A stretch of 64,000 nt of DNA from Frateuria_A sp051900535 (lineage in GTDB: Bacteria > Pseudomonadota > Gammaproteobacteria > Xanthomonadales > Rhodanobacteraceae), in contig NZ_JBHZGI010000001.1 of assembly GCF_051900535.1 (NCBI RefSeq), forward strand, positions 372,001 through 436,000, given 5' to 3'. The position numbers and the translations under genes were made by a program. A model generated the notes under the pieces. That model was not told where the DNA came from. It made no database searches and saw nothing but the letters and a program-made list of their open reading frames with translations. Numbering within the stretch: position 1 is the first letter of the stretch; every line of letters begins with the position of its first letter. This document shows positions 1 through 8,110 of the stretch, in pieces.

Positions 1-413
1 TGCACCCGCTCGCGCTGCTGCGCGTCGAGGCTGGCCATCAGTTCGGGCAGCACCTCGGTCGGCAGGTCCTCGACCAGGTCGGCGAGCTCGTCGGCGTCCA
101 GGGGCTCGACCGCGGCGAGGATCTCTCGCTGGTCCATGTCCGCGATCAGCGATTCGCGGACGGCGTCCGAGACTTCCAGCAGGATTTCGCCGTCGCGATC
201 GGCTTTCACCCGCTGCCAGACGGCCAGGCGTTCGTCCAGTGGCAACGACTCGAGTACGAAGGCGATGTCGGCCGGGTGCAGCTCATCGAGCCGCTGCTGC
301 AGCTCGGCCTGGTGCTCGGGCGTCGGATCCTCGACCAGCCGCGCCAGCAGCTCGGTGATGGCCTCCAGCTGCTCGTGCAGACGGTTGGCGCCGCGGGCTT
401 CGGCCTCGCTCAC
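1..413 (-). CDS. mgtE: Magnesium transporter MgtE family, N-terminal part (runs off the window)
   Basis: Only the first 137 or so residues are present. They form the helical, acidic MgtE N-terminal domain, which in the family is cytosolic and senses Mg2+ to gate the channel. Visible hallmarks are the repeated Leu/Glu/Asp-rich helices including LHPADIAFVLESLP near residue 47 and PLDADELADLVEDLPTEV near 105. The CBS pair and the membrane pore would lie beyond base 1. The start is GTG at 413, overlapping the ispF stop codon (GTGA), so it is probably translationally coupled to the ispD-ispF end of the cluster. Family assignment rests on the N-domain alone; the transport substrate (Mg2+, possibly Co2+) is from family knowledge. 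Confidence 0.8.
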   Translation of the reverse strand, partial: MSEAEARGANRLHEQLEAITELLARLVEDPTPEHQAELQQRLDELHPADIAFVLESLPLDERLAVWQRVKADRDGEILLEVSDAVRESLIADMDQREILAAVEPLDADELADLVEDLPTEVLPELMASLDAQQRERV

Positions 414-886
414 GCGCGCTCCAGCAGCACGCAGGCTTGCGCCGCGATGCCTTCGCCGCGGCCGGTAAAGCCGAGCTTTTCGGTGGTAGTGGCCTTGATG
501 CTGATGCGGCCCACCTCGCAGGCGAGGTCCTCGGCCAGATTCGCGCGCATTGCCTCGGCGTGCGGGCCCACCTTGGGCGCCTCGCAAATCACGGTGATGT
601 CCGCGTTGCCGAGCGTGTAGTTGTGCTGCGACATCAGGAGTGCCGCGTGGCGAAGGAACTGGCGGCTGTCGGCGTCGCGCCAACGCTCGTCCGAAGGCGG
701 AAAATGCTTGCCGATGTCGCCCAGCGCAAGGGCACCAAAGATGGCGTCGCACAACGCGTGAATGATTACGTCGCCGTCCGAATGCGCGAGCACGCCGCTG
801 CGGTGCGGGACACGCACGCCGCCGAGTACGACGAAGTCGCCCTCGCCGAACGCGTGCACGTCGAAACCCTGCCCTATGCGCACCAT
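410..886 (-). CDS. ispF: 2-C-methyl-D-erythritol 2,4-cyclodiphosphate synthase
   Basis: Catalyses cyclisation of CDP-ME 2-phosphate with CMP release in the MEP isoprenoid pathway; cytosolic homotrimer. The 158-residue length is typical. Metal ligands are visible as D9 and H11 (FDVHAFG) and H43 (HSDGDVIIHAL), and the C-terminal region TTTEKLGFTGRGEGI is the conserved CMP-binding part. The start codon lies inside the end of ispD (13-base overlap), and the stop overlaps the GTG of the mgtE-type gene. This arrangement with ispD upstream is standard for gammaproteobacteria and implies cotranscription. Confidence 0.97.
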   Translation of the reverse strand: MVRIGQGFDVHAFGEGDFVVLGGVRVPHRSGVLAHSDGDVIIHALCDAIFGALALGDIGKHFPPSDERWRDADSRQFLRHAALLMSQHNYTLGNADITVICEAPKVGPHAEAMRANLAEDLACEVGRISIKATTTEKLGFTGRGEGIAAQACVLLERA

Positions 887-1572
887 GCCGTCCTCGTCAG
901 CAGGAACTCGGCCAGCGCGAAATCCGCGGCCGTCGTCACCTTGATATTGTCCTCCGCGCCTTCAACCAGCCGCGGCGCGTAGCCTGCCCTTTCCATCGCC
1001 ATCGCCTCATCGCTCACGGTCACACCCTGGCGGCTGGCCGCCTCGAGCGCAGCCACAAGCTGCCCGCGACGAAACATCTGCGGCGTGAAGGCGCGCCAGC
1101 GCTGCTCGCGTGGCTCGGTGAGGATGCTGCACTGGCTCTCGTCAGCGCGCTTCAAGGTATCCCTGAGCGGCGCACCGAGCAGGCCGCCCAAGCCTGCGGA
1201 GGCCTGTTCGACCAACCGTTCGATGTCGGCGGCACGGACGCAGGGGCGGGCCGCGTCGTGCACCAGCACAAAGTCATCCTGGCCGACCCCGGCCGGCAGC
1301 GCGCGCAGGCCGGCCAGAACGGAATCGGCGCGCTCGCCGCCACCCGTCACGGTGAGCACCGGCTTGCCGCCCAGGCTGTCGATGCCCGGCCAATGGACGT
1401 CATCGGCCGCCAGCGCCACCAACAGGCCGGCAATGCGCGGGTGCGCCGCCAGCCGTTCCAGCGTATGGAGGATCAAGGCCCGTCCGGCCAGCGGCAGGTA
1501 CTGCTTGGGGCAGTCGCCGCCGACCCGGGTGCCGCGCCCGGCGGCCGGTATCACGCACCACAGCGGGGCCAT
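874..1572 (-). CDS. ispD: 2-C-methyl-D-erythritol 4-phosphate cytidylyltransferase
   Basis: Transfers CMP from CTP to MEP, the third step of the MEP pathway. The protein is 232 residues from ATG at 1572. I chose this start because the nucleotide-binding loop IPAAGRGTR begins at residue 8, as in the family, and because the ftsB stop ends one base upstream. A longer reading frame from 1608 would only add a basic tail inside ftsB. Other family signatures are CPKQYLPLAGRALILHTLERL-type substrate contacts (about residues 19-38) and VLVHDAARPCV near 105. It overlaps ispF by 13 bases. Confidence 0.96.
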   Translation of the reverse strand: MAPLWCVIPAAGRGTRVGGDCPKQYLPLAGRALILHTLERLAAHPRIAGLLVALAADDVHWPGIDSLGGKPVLTVTGGGERADSVLAGLRALPAGVGQDDFVLVHDAARPCVRAADIERLVEQASAGLGGLLGAPLRDTLKRADESQCSILTEPREQRWRAFTPQMFRRGQLVAALEAASRQGVTVSDEAMAMERAGYAPRLVEGAEDNIKVTTAADFALAEFLLTRTAWCA

Positions 1573-1573
1573 G

Positions 1574-1897
1574 TCAGTGCCCGCCGCCGCCGCTGGCCGG
1601 CGGCGCACTTGCGCTGACGGCCGGCCGTTCGACCACTTGGTAGAAGGTCTCGCCGGGCTTGATCAGGCCCAGCTCCGCGCGGGCGCGGGCTTCGACCGCC
1701 TGCTCGCCGTGCTTGAGGTCGCTGACGTCGGCCGCCAGCGCCTGGTTGCGCTGAAGCAGCTTGTCGTTTTCGCCTGATTGCTTCTGCACGGCCGCGCGCA
1801 GCGTCTGCACTTCGCGCATGCCGCCGCTGCCGGTCCACAGTTTGAGCTGCAGACCGATCAGGACCACGAGCAAGACCAGGGCGATCCAGCGCAGCAT
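1574..1897 (-). CDS. ftsB: Cell division protein FtsB
   Basis: Small bitopic divisome protein that pairs with FtsL and FtsQ and helps activate septal peptidoglycan synthesis. From ATG at 1897 it is 107 residues: MLRW followed by one membrane helix (about 4-20), then a coiled-coil segment with heptad-like leucines (about 30-70, TLRAAVQKQSGENDKLLQRN), and the family motif ARAELGLIKPGETFYQVV (about 75-92). The C-terminus is a Ser/Ala/Pro/Gly tail. It lies 19 bases downstream of eno and one base before ispD, the usual eno-ftsB-ispD order. An in-frame upstream extension to 1975 lies inside eno and is rejected. Confidence 0.93.
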   Translation of the reverse strand: MLRWIALVLLVVLIGLQLKLWTGSGGMREVQTLRAAVQKQSGENDKLLQRNQALAADVSDLKHGEQAVEARARAELGLIKPGETFYQVVERPAVSASAPPASGGGGH

Positions 1898-1916
1898 GGA
1901 CGTTGCAGACTCCGCG

Positions 1917-3215
1917 TCAGCCCGGCAGGCGGGCGAGGTTGGGGAACGCGTCTCGGCCGGCGTAGCGGGCGGCACTGCCCAGAGCCTCCTCGATGCGCAG
2001 CAGCTGGTTGTACTTGGCCACGCGGTCGGTGCGGCAGAGCGAGCCGGTCTTGATCTGGGTCGCAGTGGTCGCCACCGCGATGTCCGAGATGGTGGTGTCC
2101 TCGGTTTCGCCCGAACGATGGGAGACCACGGCGGCGTACTTTGCCGCGTCGGCCATGGCGATGGCTTCCAGCGTCTCGGACAGCGTGCCGATCTGGTTGA
2201 CCTTGATCAGGATCGCGTTGGCGATGTGCTTCTCGATGCCCTCGCGGAAGATCGACGGGTTGGTGACGAACAGATCGTCGCCGACCAGCTGCACTTCCTT
2301 GCCGATCCTGTCGGTAAGCAGCTTCCAGCCGTCCCAGTCGCCCTCGGCCATGCCGTCCTCGATGGTGACGATCGGATACTGCTTCGCCCAGCTTGCCAGG
2401 AGGTCGACGAACTGCTCGGGCGCGTAGACCTTGCCCTCGCCTTCCAGGTCGTACTTGCCGTTCTTGAAGAACTCGGAACTGGCCACGTCCAGGCCCAGCA
2501 GGATCTCGCTGCCGACCTTGTAGCCGGCCTTGCCGACCGCCTCAAGGATGGTGTCCAGCGCCTCGATGTTGGAGCGCAGGTTCGGCGCGAAGCCGCCCTC
2601 GTCGCCGACCGCCGTGTTGAGGCCCTTGCCCTTGAGCACGGCCTTGAGCGCGTGGAAAATTTCCGCGCCGGCGCGCAGCGCCTCGGCAAAGTTCGGCACG
2701 CCCACCGGCAGGATCATGAATTCCTGCACGTCGACGTTGTTGTCGGCATGCGCGCCGCCGTTGACGATGTTCATCATCGGCACTGGCAGGCTACCCGGCT
2801 TGCCGTGCGAGAGGTACTTCCACAGCGGCTCGCCGCGCGAGGCGGCCACCGCGTGAGCCGCGGCCATGGAGACGCCCAGCAGCGCGTTGGCACCGAGCTT
2901 GCCCTTGTTCGGGGTGCCGTCCAGCGCGATCAACTTGTCGTCCAGGCCCTTCTGGTCGGCCGCGTCGAAACCCTTCAGCGCATCGGCGATCGCGCCGTTG
3001 ACGTTGGCCACCGCCTTGGTCACGCCCTTGCCGCCGTAGCGCGCCTTGTCGCCGTCGCGCAGCTCGACCGCCTCGCGCGAACCGGTCGAAGCGCCGCTGG
3101 GCACCGCCGCGCGGCCGAACGCGCCGCCGTCCAGGGTAACTTCGGCTTCCAGCGTGGGGTTGCCGCGCGAGTCGAGGATTTCACGGGCGTGGATGCGGGT
3201 GATCGTCGTGGTCAT
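1917..3215 (-). CDS. eno: Enolase
   Basis: Converts 2-phosphoglycerate to phosphoenolpyruvate; also a component of RNA degradosomes in many gammaproteobacteria. At 432 residues from ATG at 3215 it has the standard length. The N-terminus ITRIHAREILDSRGNPTLEAE is canonical, as are GDEGGFAPN (about 209) and the signature SHRSGETEDTTISDIAVA near residue 370. The frame stays open upstream to 3446, but that stretch is antisense-like sequence within kdsA, so the ATG before TTTITRIHARE is preferred. It follows kdsA by 61 bases and probably shares its transcript. Confidence 0.97.
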   Translation of the reverse strand: MTTTITRIHAREILDSRGNPTLEAEVTLDGGAFGRAAVPSGASTGSREAVELRDGDKARYGGKGVTKAVANVNGAIADALKGFDAADQKGLDDKLIALDGTPNKGKLGANALLGVSMAAAHAVAASRGEPLWKYLSHGKPGSLPVPMMNIVNGGAHADNNVDVQEFMILPVGVPNFAEALRAGAEIFHALKAVLKGKGLNTAVGDEGGFAPNLRSNIEALDTILEAVGKAGYKVGSEILLGLDVASSEFFKNGKYDLEGEGKVYAPEQFVDLLASWAKQYPIVTIEDGMAEGDWDGWKLLTDRIGKEVQLVGDDLFVTNPSIFREGIEKHIANAILIKVNQIGTLSETLEAIAMADAAKYAAVVSHRSGETEDTTISDIAVATTATQIKTGSLCRTDRVAKYNQLLRIEEALGSAARYAGRDAFPNLARLPG

Positions 3216-3276
3216 GGGGAGTCCGTCTGTCGAGAATGGCGTCGATGTCTTTGCGCGGGCGATGCCTCGCGGGCGA

Positions 3277-4110
3277 TTAGAGCGTCTGTTCGAGGAAGCC
3301 GTGCCGCTTGGTCGCGGCGTCCAGTTCCATGAGGGTTTCCAGCAGCGCTTCCATCTTGGCCAGCGGCCAGGCATTCGGGCCGTCGGATAGCGCCTTGCTC
3401 GGGTCCGGATGCGTTTCGGCGAACAGGCCGGCGACGCCGACGGCAACCGCCGCGCGCGCCAGCACCGGCACGAACTCGCGCTGGCCGCCAGAGCTCGCCC
3501 CCTGGCCGCCGGGCAACTGCACCGAGTGCGTGGCGTCGAAGACCACCGGGCAATCCGTCTCGCGCATCACGCTCAGGGAGCGCATGTCCGAGACGAGGTT
3601 GTTGTAGCCGAAGCTCGCGCCGCGCTCGCAGACCATGATGTCGTCGTTGCCGACCGCCTTGGCCTTGGCGACCACGTGCTTCATGTCCCACGGCGCCAGG
3701 AACTGGCCCTTCTTGATATTCACCGGCTTTCCGGCGCGGGCCACGTTCTGGATGAAGTCAGTCTGCCGGCAAAGGAACGCCGGCGTCTGCAGCACGTCGA
3801 CCACGGCCGCGACCTCGTTCATCGGCGTGTATTCGTGCACATCAGTGAGCACCGGCACGCCGATCTGGCGCTTGACCTCGGCCAACACCCGCAGCCCTTC
3901 CTCCAGGCCCGGCCCGCGGAAGCTCTGGCCGGACGAACGGTTGGCCTTGTCGAAGCTGGACTTGAAAATGAAGTTCACGCCGAGCCGGCCAGTGATCTCC
4001 TTGAGCTTGCCGGCGACGTCCAGCTGCAACTGTTCGGACTCGACCACGCAAGGGCCGGCGATGAGGAACAGGGGCTGGTCGAGACCGACTTCGAAACCGC
4101 AAAGCTTCAT
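3277..4110 (-). CDS. kdsA: 2-dehydro-3-deoxyphosphooctonate aldolase (KDO-8-phosphate synthase)
   Basis: Condenses PEP with arabinose-5-phosphate to KDO-8-P for the LPS inner core. It has 277 residues with the N-terminal strand LFLIAGPCVVES, then FKSSFDKANRSS, VLTDVHEY, KKGQFLAPWDM and VFDATHSVQLPG. These are all family landmarks for PEP and A5P binding. Residues C21 and the HSVQ region suggest the pocket is intact; whether the enzyme is metal-dependent was not decided. It lies between pyrG and eno in the classic pyrG-kdsA-eno string. Confidence 0.96.
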   Translation of the reverse strand: MKLCGFEVGLDQPLFLIAGPCVVESEQLQLDVAGKLKEITGRLGVNFIFKSSFDKANRSSGQSFRGPGLEEGLRVLAEVKRQIGVPVLTDVHEYTPMNEVAAVVDVLQTPAFLCRQTDFIQNVARAGKPVNIKKGQFLAPWDMKHVVAKAKAVGNDDIMVCERGASFGYNNLVSDMRSLSVMRETDCPVVFDATHSVQLPGGQGASSGGQREFVPVLARAAVAVGVAGLFAETHPDPSKALSDGPNAWPLAKMEALLETLMELDAATKRHGFLEQTL

Positions 4111-4160
4111 GGATGTTTCCTGTCAGGGGCCTGCCGCGGCGGCGAGCCGCTACCGCTGGA

Positions 4161-4186
4161 GGCGCCGTCCCGAGCGGAACGGCGCC
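4161..4186. other. Hairpin in the pyrG-kdsA gap
   Basis: An 8-bp perfect inverted repeat, GGCGCCGT at 4161-4168 and ACGGCGCC at 4179-4186, lies in the 102-base gap between pyrG and kdsA. It has no U-tract on either strand, so it could be a weak or Rho-assisted attenuator or a processing site rather than a classical terminator. Confidence 0.3.
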
Positions 4187-4212
4187 CCATGGATTGACGC
4201 ACTACCGCGAGG

Positions 4213-5886
4213 TCACGCACTCGCCTGCGCACTGGCGAGCTTCTCGCCTTCGCGCATCGCCTTGAACTCGCGAGCCGCCTCGACGAAGCCGATGAACAGC
4301 GGATGCCCGTCGCGCGGCGTGGATGTGAATTCCGGGTGCGCCTGGCAGGCCAGGAACCACGGATGCTTCTGCTGCGGCAGCTCGACGATCTCGACCAGCA
4401 GATCGTCCATCGACTTGCCGGACACCACCAGGCCCAGATCCTCGAAATCCTGCCGGTAGCGGTTGTTGAACTCGTAGCGGTGGCGATGGCGCTCGCGCAC
4501 GACTTCCTGACCGTAGGTCTCGCGCGCCAGCGTGCCGGTTTTCAGGCGGGCCTCCTGCGAACCCAGGCGCATGGTGCCGCCCAGGTCCGAATGCTCGCTG
4601 CGCTGCTCGGTTTCGCCGGCGGCAGTGGTCCATTCGGTGATCAGCGCGATGACCGGATTGGCGGTGTTGCGGTCATTCTCGCTGGAATCGGCGTCCTTCA
4701 GGCCCGCCACGTTGCGCGCGAAGTCGACCACCGCCGCGTGCATGCCGTAGCAGATACCGAAATAAGGCACGCCGTTCTCGCGGGCGTATTTGGCCGAAAG
4801 CACCTTGCCTTCGAAACCGCGCTTGCCGAAACCACCCGGCACCAGGATCGCGTCGGCCTTGCCCAGTACCTTCTGCGCGCCCTCGGCCTCGACCTGTTCC
4901 GAGTCGATCCAGTCCAGGTTGACCCGGGTCTGCTGCTTGATGCCGCCATGGCGCAACGCCTCGCCGAGCGACTTGTAGGCGTCCTTGTGCTCGACGTATT
5001 TACCGACGATCGCGATGGTGACCTCGTCCTTCGGGTGCTCGACTGCCTCGACGGTGCGGCGCCAGCTGGAAAGGTCGGCAGGCTTGGCGTCGAGCCCGAG
5101 ACGCTTGACCACGATGTCGTCCAGACCCTGGCTATGCAGCCAGAGCGGGGTTTTGTAGATCACGTCCACGTCGATCGCGCTGATCACCGCGTTCTCGGGG
5201 ACGTTGGTGAATAGGGCGATCTTGCGCCGTTCGCTTTCCGGCAGCGGCTCCTCGCAGCGGCACAGCAGGATGTCCGGCTGAATGCCGATCGATCGCAATT
5301 CCTTGACCGAATGCTGGGTCGGCTTGGTCTTGATCTCGCCGGCAGCCTTGATGAAGGGGACCAGCGTCAGGTGCATGAACAGGCACTTTTCCGGACCGTG
5401 TTCGATGCGCAACTGGCGGATCGCCTCCAGGAACGGCAGCGATTCGATGTCGCCCACCGTGCCGCCGATCTCCACCAGCGCCACGTCGAAGCCGCGGGTG
5501 GCCTCGTGCACGCAGTGCTTGATCTCGTCGGTGATGTGCGGGATCACCTGCACGGTGGCGCCCAGGTAGTCGCCGCGGCGCTCCTTGCGGATCACGCTCT
5601 CGTAGATCTTGCCGGTGGTGATCGAATTCTTGCCGGTCAGCCGCGTATGGACGTAGCGCTCGTAATGACCCAGATCCAGGTCGGTTTCGGCGCCGTCGTC
5701 GGTGACGTAGACCTCACCGTGCTGGAAGGGGCTCATGGTGCCCGGATCCACATTGATGTAGGGATCGAGCTTCATCAGGGTGACCGAGAGCCCGCGCGCT
5801 TCGAGGATGGACGCAAGCGACGCCGCCGCGATGCCCTTGCCGAGCGAGGACACCACACCGCCGGTGACGAAAATCAGGGGGGTCAT
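4213..5886 (-). CDS. pyrG: CTP synthase
   Basis: Aminates UTP to CTP using glutamine and ATP; final step of pyrimidine nucleotide synthesis, tetrameric and cytosolic. The 557-residue product has the amidoligase domain (1 to about 270) starting IFVTGGVVSSLGKGIAAASL. It then has the class I glutamine amidotransferase domain (about 300-545), whose nucleophile Cys is in FGICYGMH and whose His/Glu are in AHPEF. A flexible C-terminus follows. It is the first gene of the minus-strand cluster and is divergent from the aminopeptidase P gene. The 214-base gap 5887-6100 must hold both promoters, but I could not pick convincing boxes. Confidence 0.97.
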   Translation of the reverse strand: MTPLIFVTGGVVSSLGKGIAAASLASILEARGLSVTLMKLDPYINVDPGTMSPFQHGEVYVTDDGAETDLDLGHYERYVHTRLTGKNSITTGKIYESVIRKERRGDYLGATVQVIPHITDEIKHCVHEATRGFDVALVEIGGTVGDIESLPFLEAIRQLRIEHGPEKCLFMHLTLVPFIKAAGEIKTKPTQHSVKELRSIGIQPDILLCRCEEPLPESERRKIALFTNVPENAVISAIDVDVIYKTPLWLHSQGLDDIVVKRLGLDAKPADLSSWRRTVEAVEHPKDEVTIAIVGKYVEHKDAYKSLGEALRHGGIKQQTRVNLDWIDSEQVEAEGAQKVLGKADAILVPGGFGKRGFEGKVLSAKYARENGVPYFGICYGMHAAVVDFARNVAGLKDADSSENDRNTANPVIALITEWTTAAGETEQRSEHSDLGGTMRLGSQEARLKTGTLARETYGQEVVRERHRHRYEFNNRYRQDFEDLGLVVSGKSMDDLLVEIVELPQQKHPWFLACQAHPEFTSTPRDGHPLFIGFVEAAREFKAMREGEKLASAQASA

Positions 5887-6100
5887 GGAATGCAGCCGTG
5901 CTGGAAATTCGGCATTTTAGCGGGTGACGGGCCCGGCGGCGAGACATTCCGGTGGTGCGGTTCACGCTTGGGCCTGTCCGGCGTCGCGGAACCACGTACA
6001 GGTCCACTCATAACCTCAGCCACGGCAGCGCTTCGTCGCCGGTGTCGCGCGCCCACGTACGGTGTGACCGGTCGGGGATGGAAGGCGATAGCATGGGCGA

Positions 6101-7900
6101 ATGACCAACCCCATCCCTTCCCGCCTGGTCGCCCTGCGCCAGGCCATGCAGAAGCACGGCGTCGCCGCCTGCCTGGTCCCTTCCGCCGATCCCCACCTGT
6201 CCGAATACCTGCCGGCCCACTGGGCCGCGCGCGAGTGGCTGTGCGGCTTTACCGGCTCGGCCGGCACGCTGGTGGTCACCGCCGACACCGCCGACCTGTG
6301 GACCGATTCGCGCTATTTCTCCCAGGCCGAGCAGCAACTGGCCGGCACGGGCGTGTCGCTGAAGAAGCAGAAGGTCTCGCACGCCCCCGAGCACCTGCAG
6401 TGGCTGCAGCAGCACCTGCAAGACGGTGACGTGCTGGCGGTGGCAGGGGACAGCCTGTCCGTCGCCGCCCGCAAGCAGGTCGAGGGCCTGCTGGACGAGA
6501 CCGGCGCACGCGTGCGCACCGACCTGGACTTGCCTGGCGAGGCCTGGGCCGAGCGCCCCTCCCTGCCCAGGGCACCGGTGTTCGAGCACCCGCCTGGCTA
6601 CCCGGGCAGCACCCGCGCGGAAAAGCTGGAGCGCCTGCGCGCAAACCTGCGCCGCCAGCAGGCCACCCATCACCTGGTCTCCAGCTTGGACGACATCGCC
6701 TGGCTGACCAACCTGCGCGGCAGTGATGTGGAATGCAACCCGGTGTTCCTCGCCCATCTGCTGGTCGAGACGGACGGACCGGCCACACTGTTCATCGACC
6801 GCGGCAAGCTGTCCGATGCGCTGGTGGCCGCACTCAAGGCCGACGAAGTGCGCATCGCCGAGTACGCCACTGTCACCGATGCCTTGGCCGAACTGGCCAA
6901 GGGCGCACGGCTGCTGCTTGACCCGGCGCGCGTCGTCTGCAACGTGGCCGACGCCATCGGAGCGGCGGCCGACCGCGTGGAGGCGGCCAACCCGTCCACT
7001 GCCCTCAAGGCCCGCAAGACCGAATCCGAACTCGAACACATCCGCGAGGTGATGCGCCGCGACGGCGCCGCGCTGGTACGCGCCTTCCGCCGGCTGGAAG
7101 AGCGCCTGGCCGCGGGCATGACCCAGACCGAGCTGGACGTCGACGTGCTTCTGCGCGAAGAACGCTCGGCACAACCAGACTTCATCGGCGAAAGTTTCGC
7201 GACCATCGCCGGCTACCAGGCCAACGGCGCCCTGCCGCACTACCGCGCCACGCCCGAGGCGCACAGCACCCTGCAGCGCAGGGGCCTGCTGCTGGTCGAC
7301 TCGGGTGGCCAGTACCTGGGCGGCACCACCGACATCACGCGCGTGCTGGCACTGGGCGAAACCTCCGCCGAGCAGCGTCGCGACGCCACGCTGGTAATGA
7401 AGGGCCTGATCGCGCTCTCGCGCGTGCGCTTTCCCAAGGGTGCCAGTGGCCCCCAGCTTGATGCGCTCGCCCGCGCACCGCTGTGGGCCAGTGGCATGGA
7501 CTACGGACACGGCACCGGCCACGGCGTGGGCTACTTTCTCAACGTGCACGAAGGCCCGCACTCGATCCGGCCGCCCTCCCCCAGCGGCGCGCTGGTGCCG
7601 CTGGAGCCGGGGATGATCACCTCGATCGAGCCGGGCCTGTACAAGCCGGCCCGCCACGGCGTCCGGCACGAGAACCTGGCCGTGGTGGTGCAGGCGGACC
7701 AGACCGAGTTCGGCGAGTTCCTGGCTTTCGAAACACTGACGCTGTGCCCGTTCGATCGCCGCGCACTGGAACCGGGCCTGCTCAATCCTGAAGAACGCGC
7801 CTGGCTTGACGACTATCACGCCACGGTGCGGGCGGCGCTGGCGCCGCTGCTGGAGGATGCGGATCTGGCGTGGCTGGAGCGGCATTGCGCGCCTTTGTGA
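6101..7900 (+). CDS. pepP: Xaa-Pro aminopeptidase (M24B), long eukaryote-like form
   Basis: Releases N-terminal residues preceding proline; cytosolic metallopeptidase. At 599 residues it has the three-domain organisation of cytosolic aminopeptidase P: two N-terminal creatinase-like domains (about 1-305) and a pita-bread catalytic domain (about 310-540). A short conserved C-terminal piece (FETLTLCPFDR) follows. The dinuclear metal ligands are visible: two Asp in LLVDSGGQYLGGTTDITR, His in GHGTGHGVG, Glu in SIEPGLY and Glu in RHENLAVV. It differs from the shorter E. coli PepP, so the gene symbol is approximate. It is monocistronic and divergent from pyrG. Confidence 0.9.
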   Translation: MTNPIPSRLVALRQAMQKHGVAACLVPSADPHLSEYLPAHWAAREWLCGFTGSAGTLVVTADTADLWTDSRYFSQAEQQLAGTGVSLKKQKVSHAPEHLQWLQQHLQDGDVLAVAGDSLSVAARKQVEGLLDETGARVRTDLDLPGEAWAERPSLPRAPVFEHPPGYPGSTRAEKLERLRANLRRQQATHHLVSSLDDIAWLTNLRGSDVECNPVFLAHLLVETDGPATLFIDRGKLSDALVAALKADEVRIAEYATVTDALAELAKGARLLLDPARVVCNVADAIGAAADRVEAANPSTALKARKTESELEHIREVMRRDGAALVRAFRRLEERLAAGMTQTELDVDVLLREERSAQPDFIGESFATIAGYQANGALPHYRATPEAHSTLQRRGLLLVDSGGQYLGGTTDITRVLALGETSAEQRRDATLVMKGLIALSRVRFPKGASGPQLDALARAPLWASGMDYGHGTGHGVGYFLNVHEGPHSIRPPSPSGALVPLEPGMITSIEPGLYKPARHGVRHENLAVVVQADQTEFGEFLAFETLTLCPFDRRALEPGLLNPEERAWLDDYHATVRAALAPLLEDADLAWLERHCAPL

Positions 7901-8110
7901 TGTCCCGCCAGGAGCACTTCCATCCGCCGCCTCGGGGCACTCTCCCCGTGTGAAAGACACAACCGCTGCGGTGCCTCCTATCGCGCCTCCGCCCGCAACG
8001 CAGGGGGAAGGTGCAGAAGACGGATGGGGCGCATCTTGCGGCAAGCCCGCTTGACCGCCGCGCCCGGCTCTCGCCATCCTGCAACGTTCCCGCCCCTGAC
8101 CGACCTACGC

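Noticed and set aside
1761..3332. 523-codon plus-strand frame opposite eno
   Set aside because: Antisense shadow; no ribosome site or recognisable domain.
6008..8077. 689-codon frame on the minus strand opposite the aminopeptidase P gene
   Set aside because: It mirrors a well-supported M24B enzyme; high GC keeps the opposite frame open. No family motifs.
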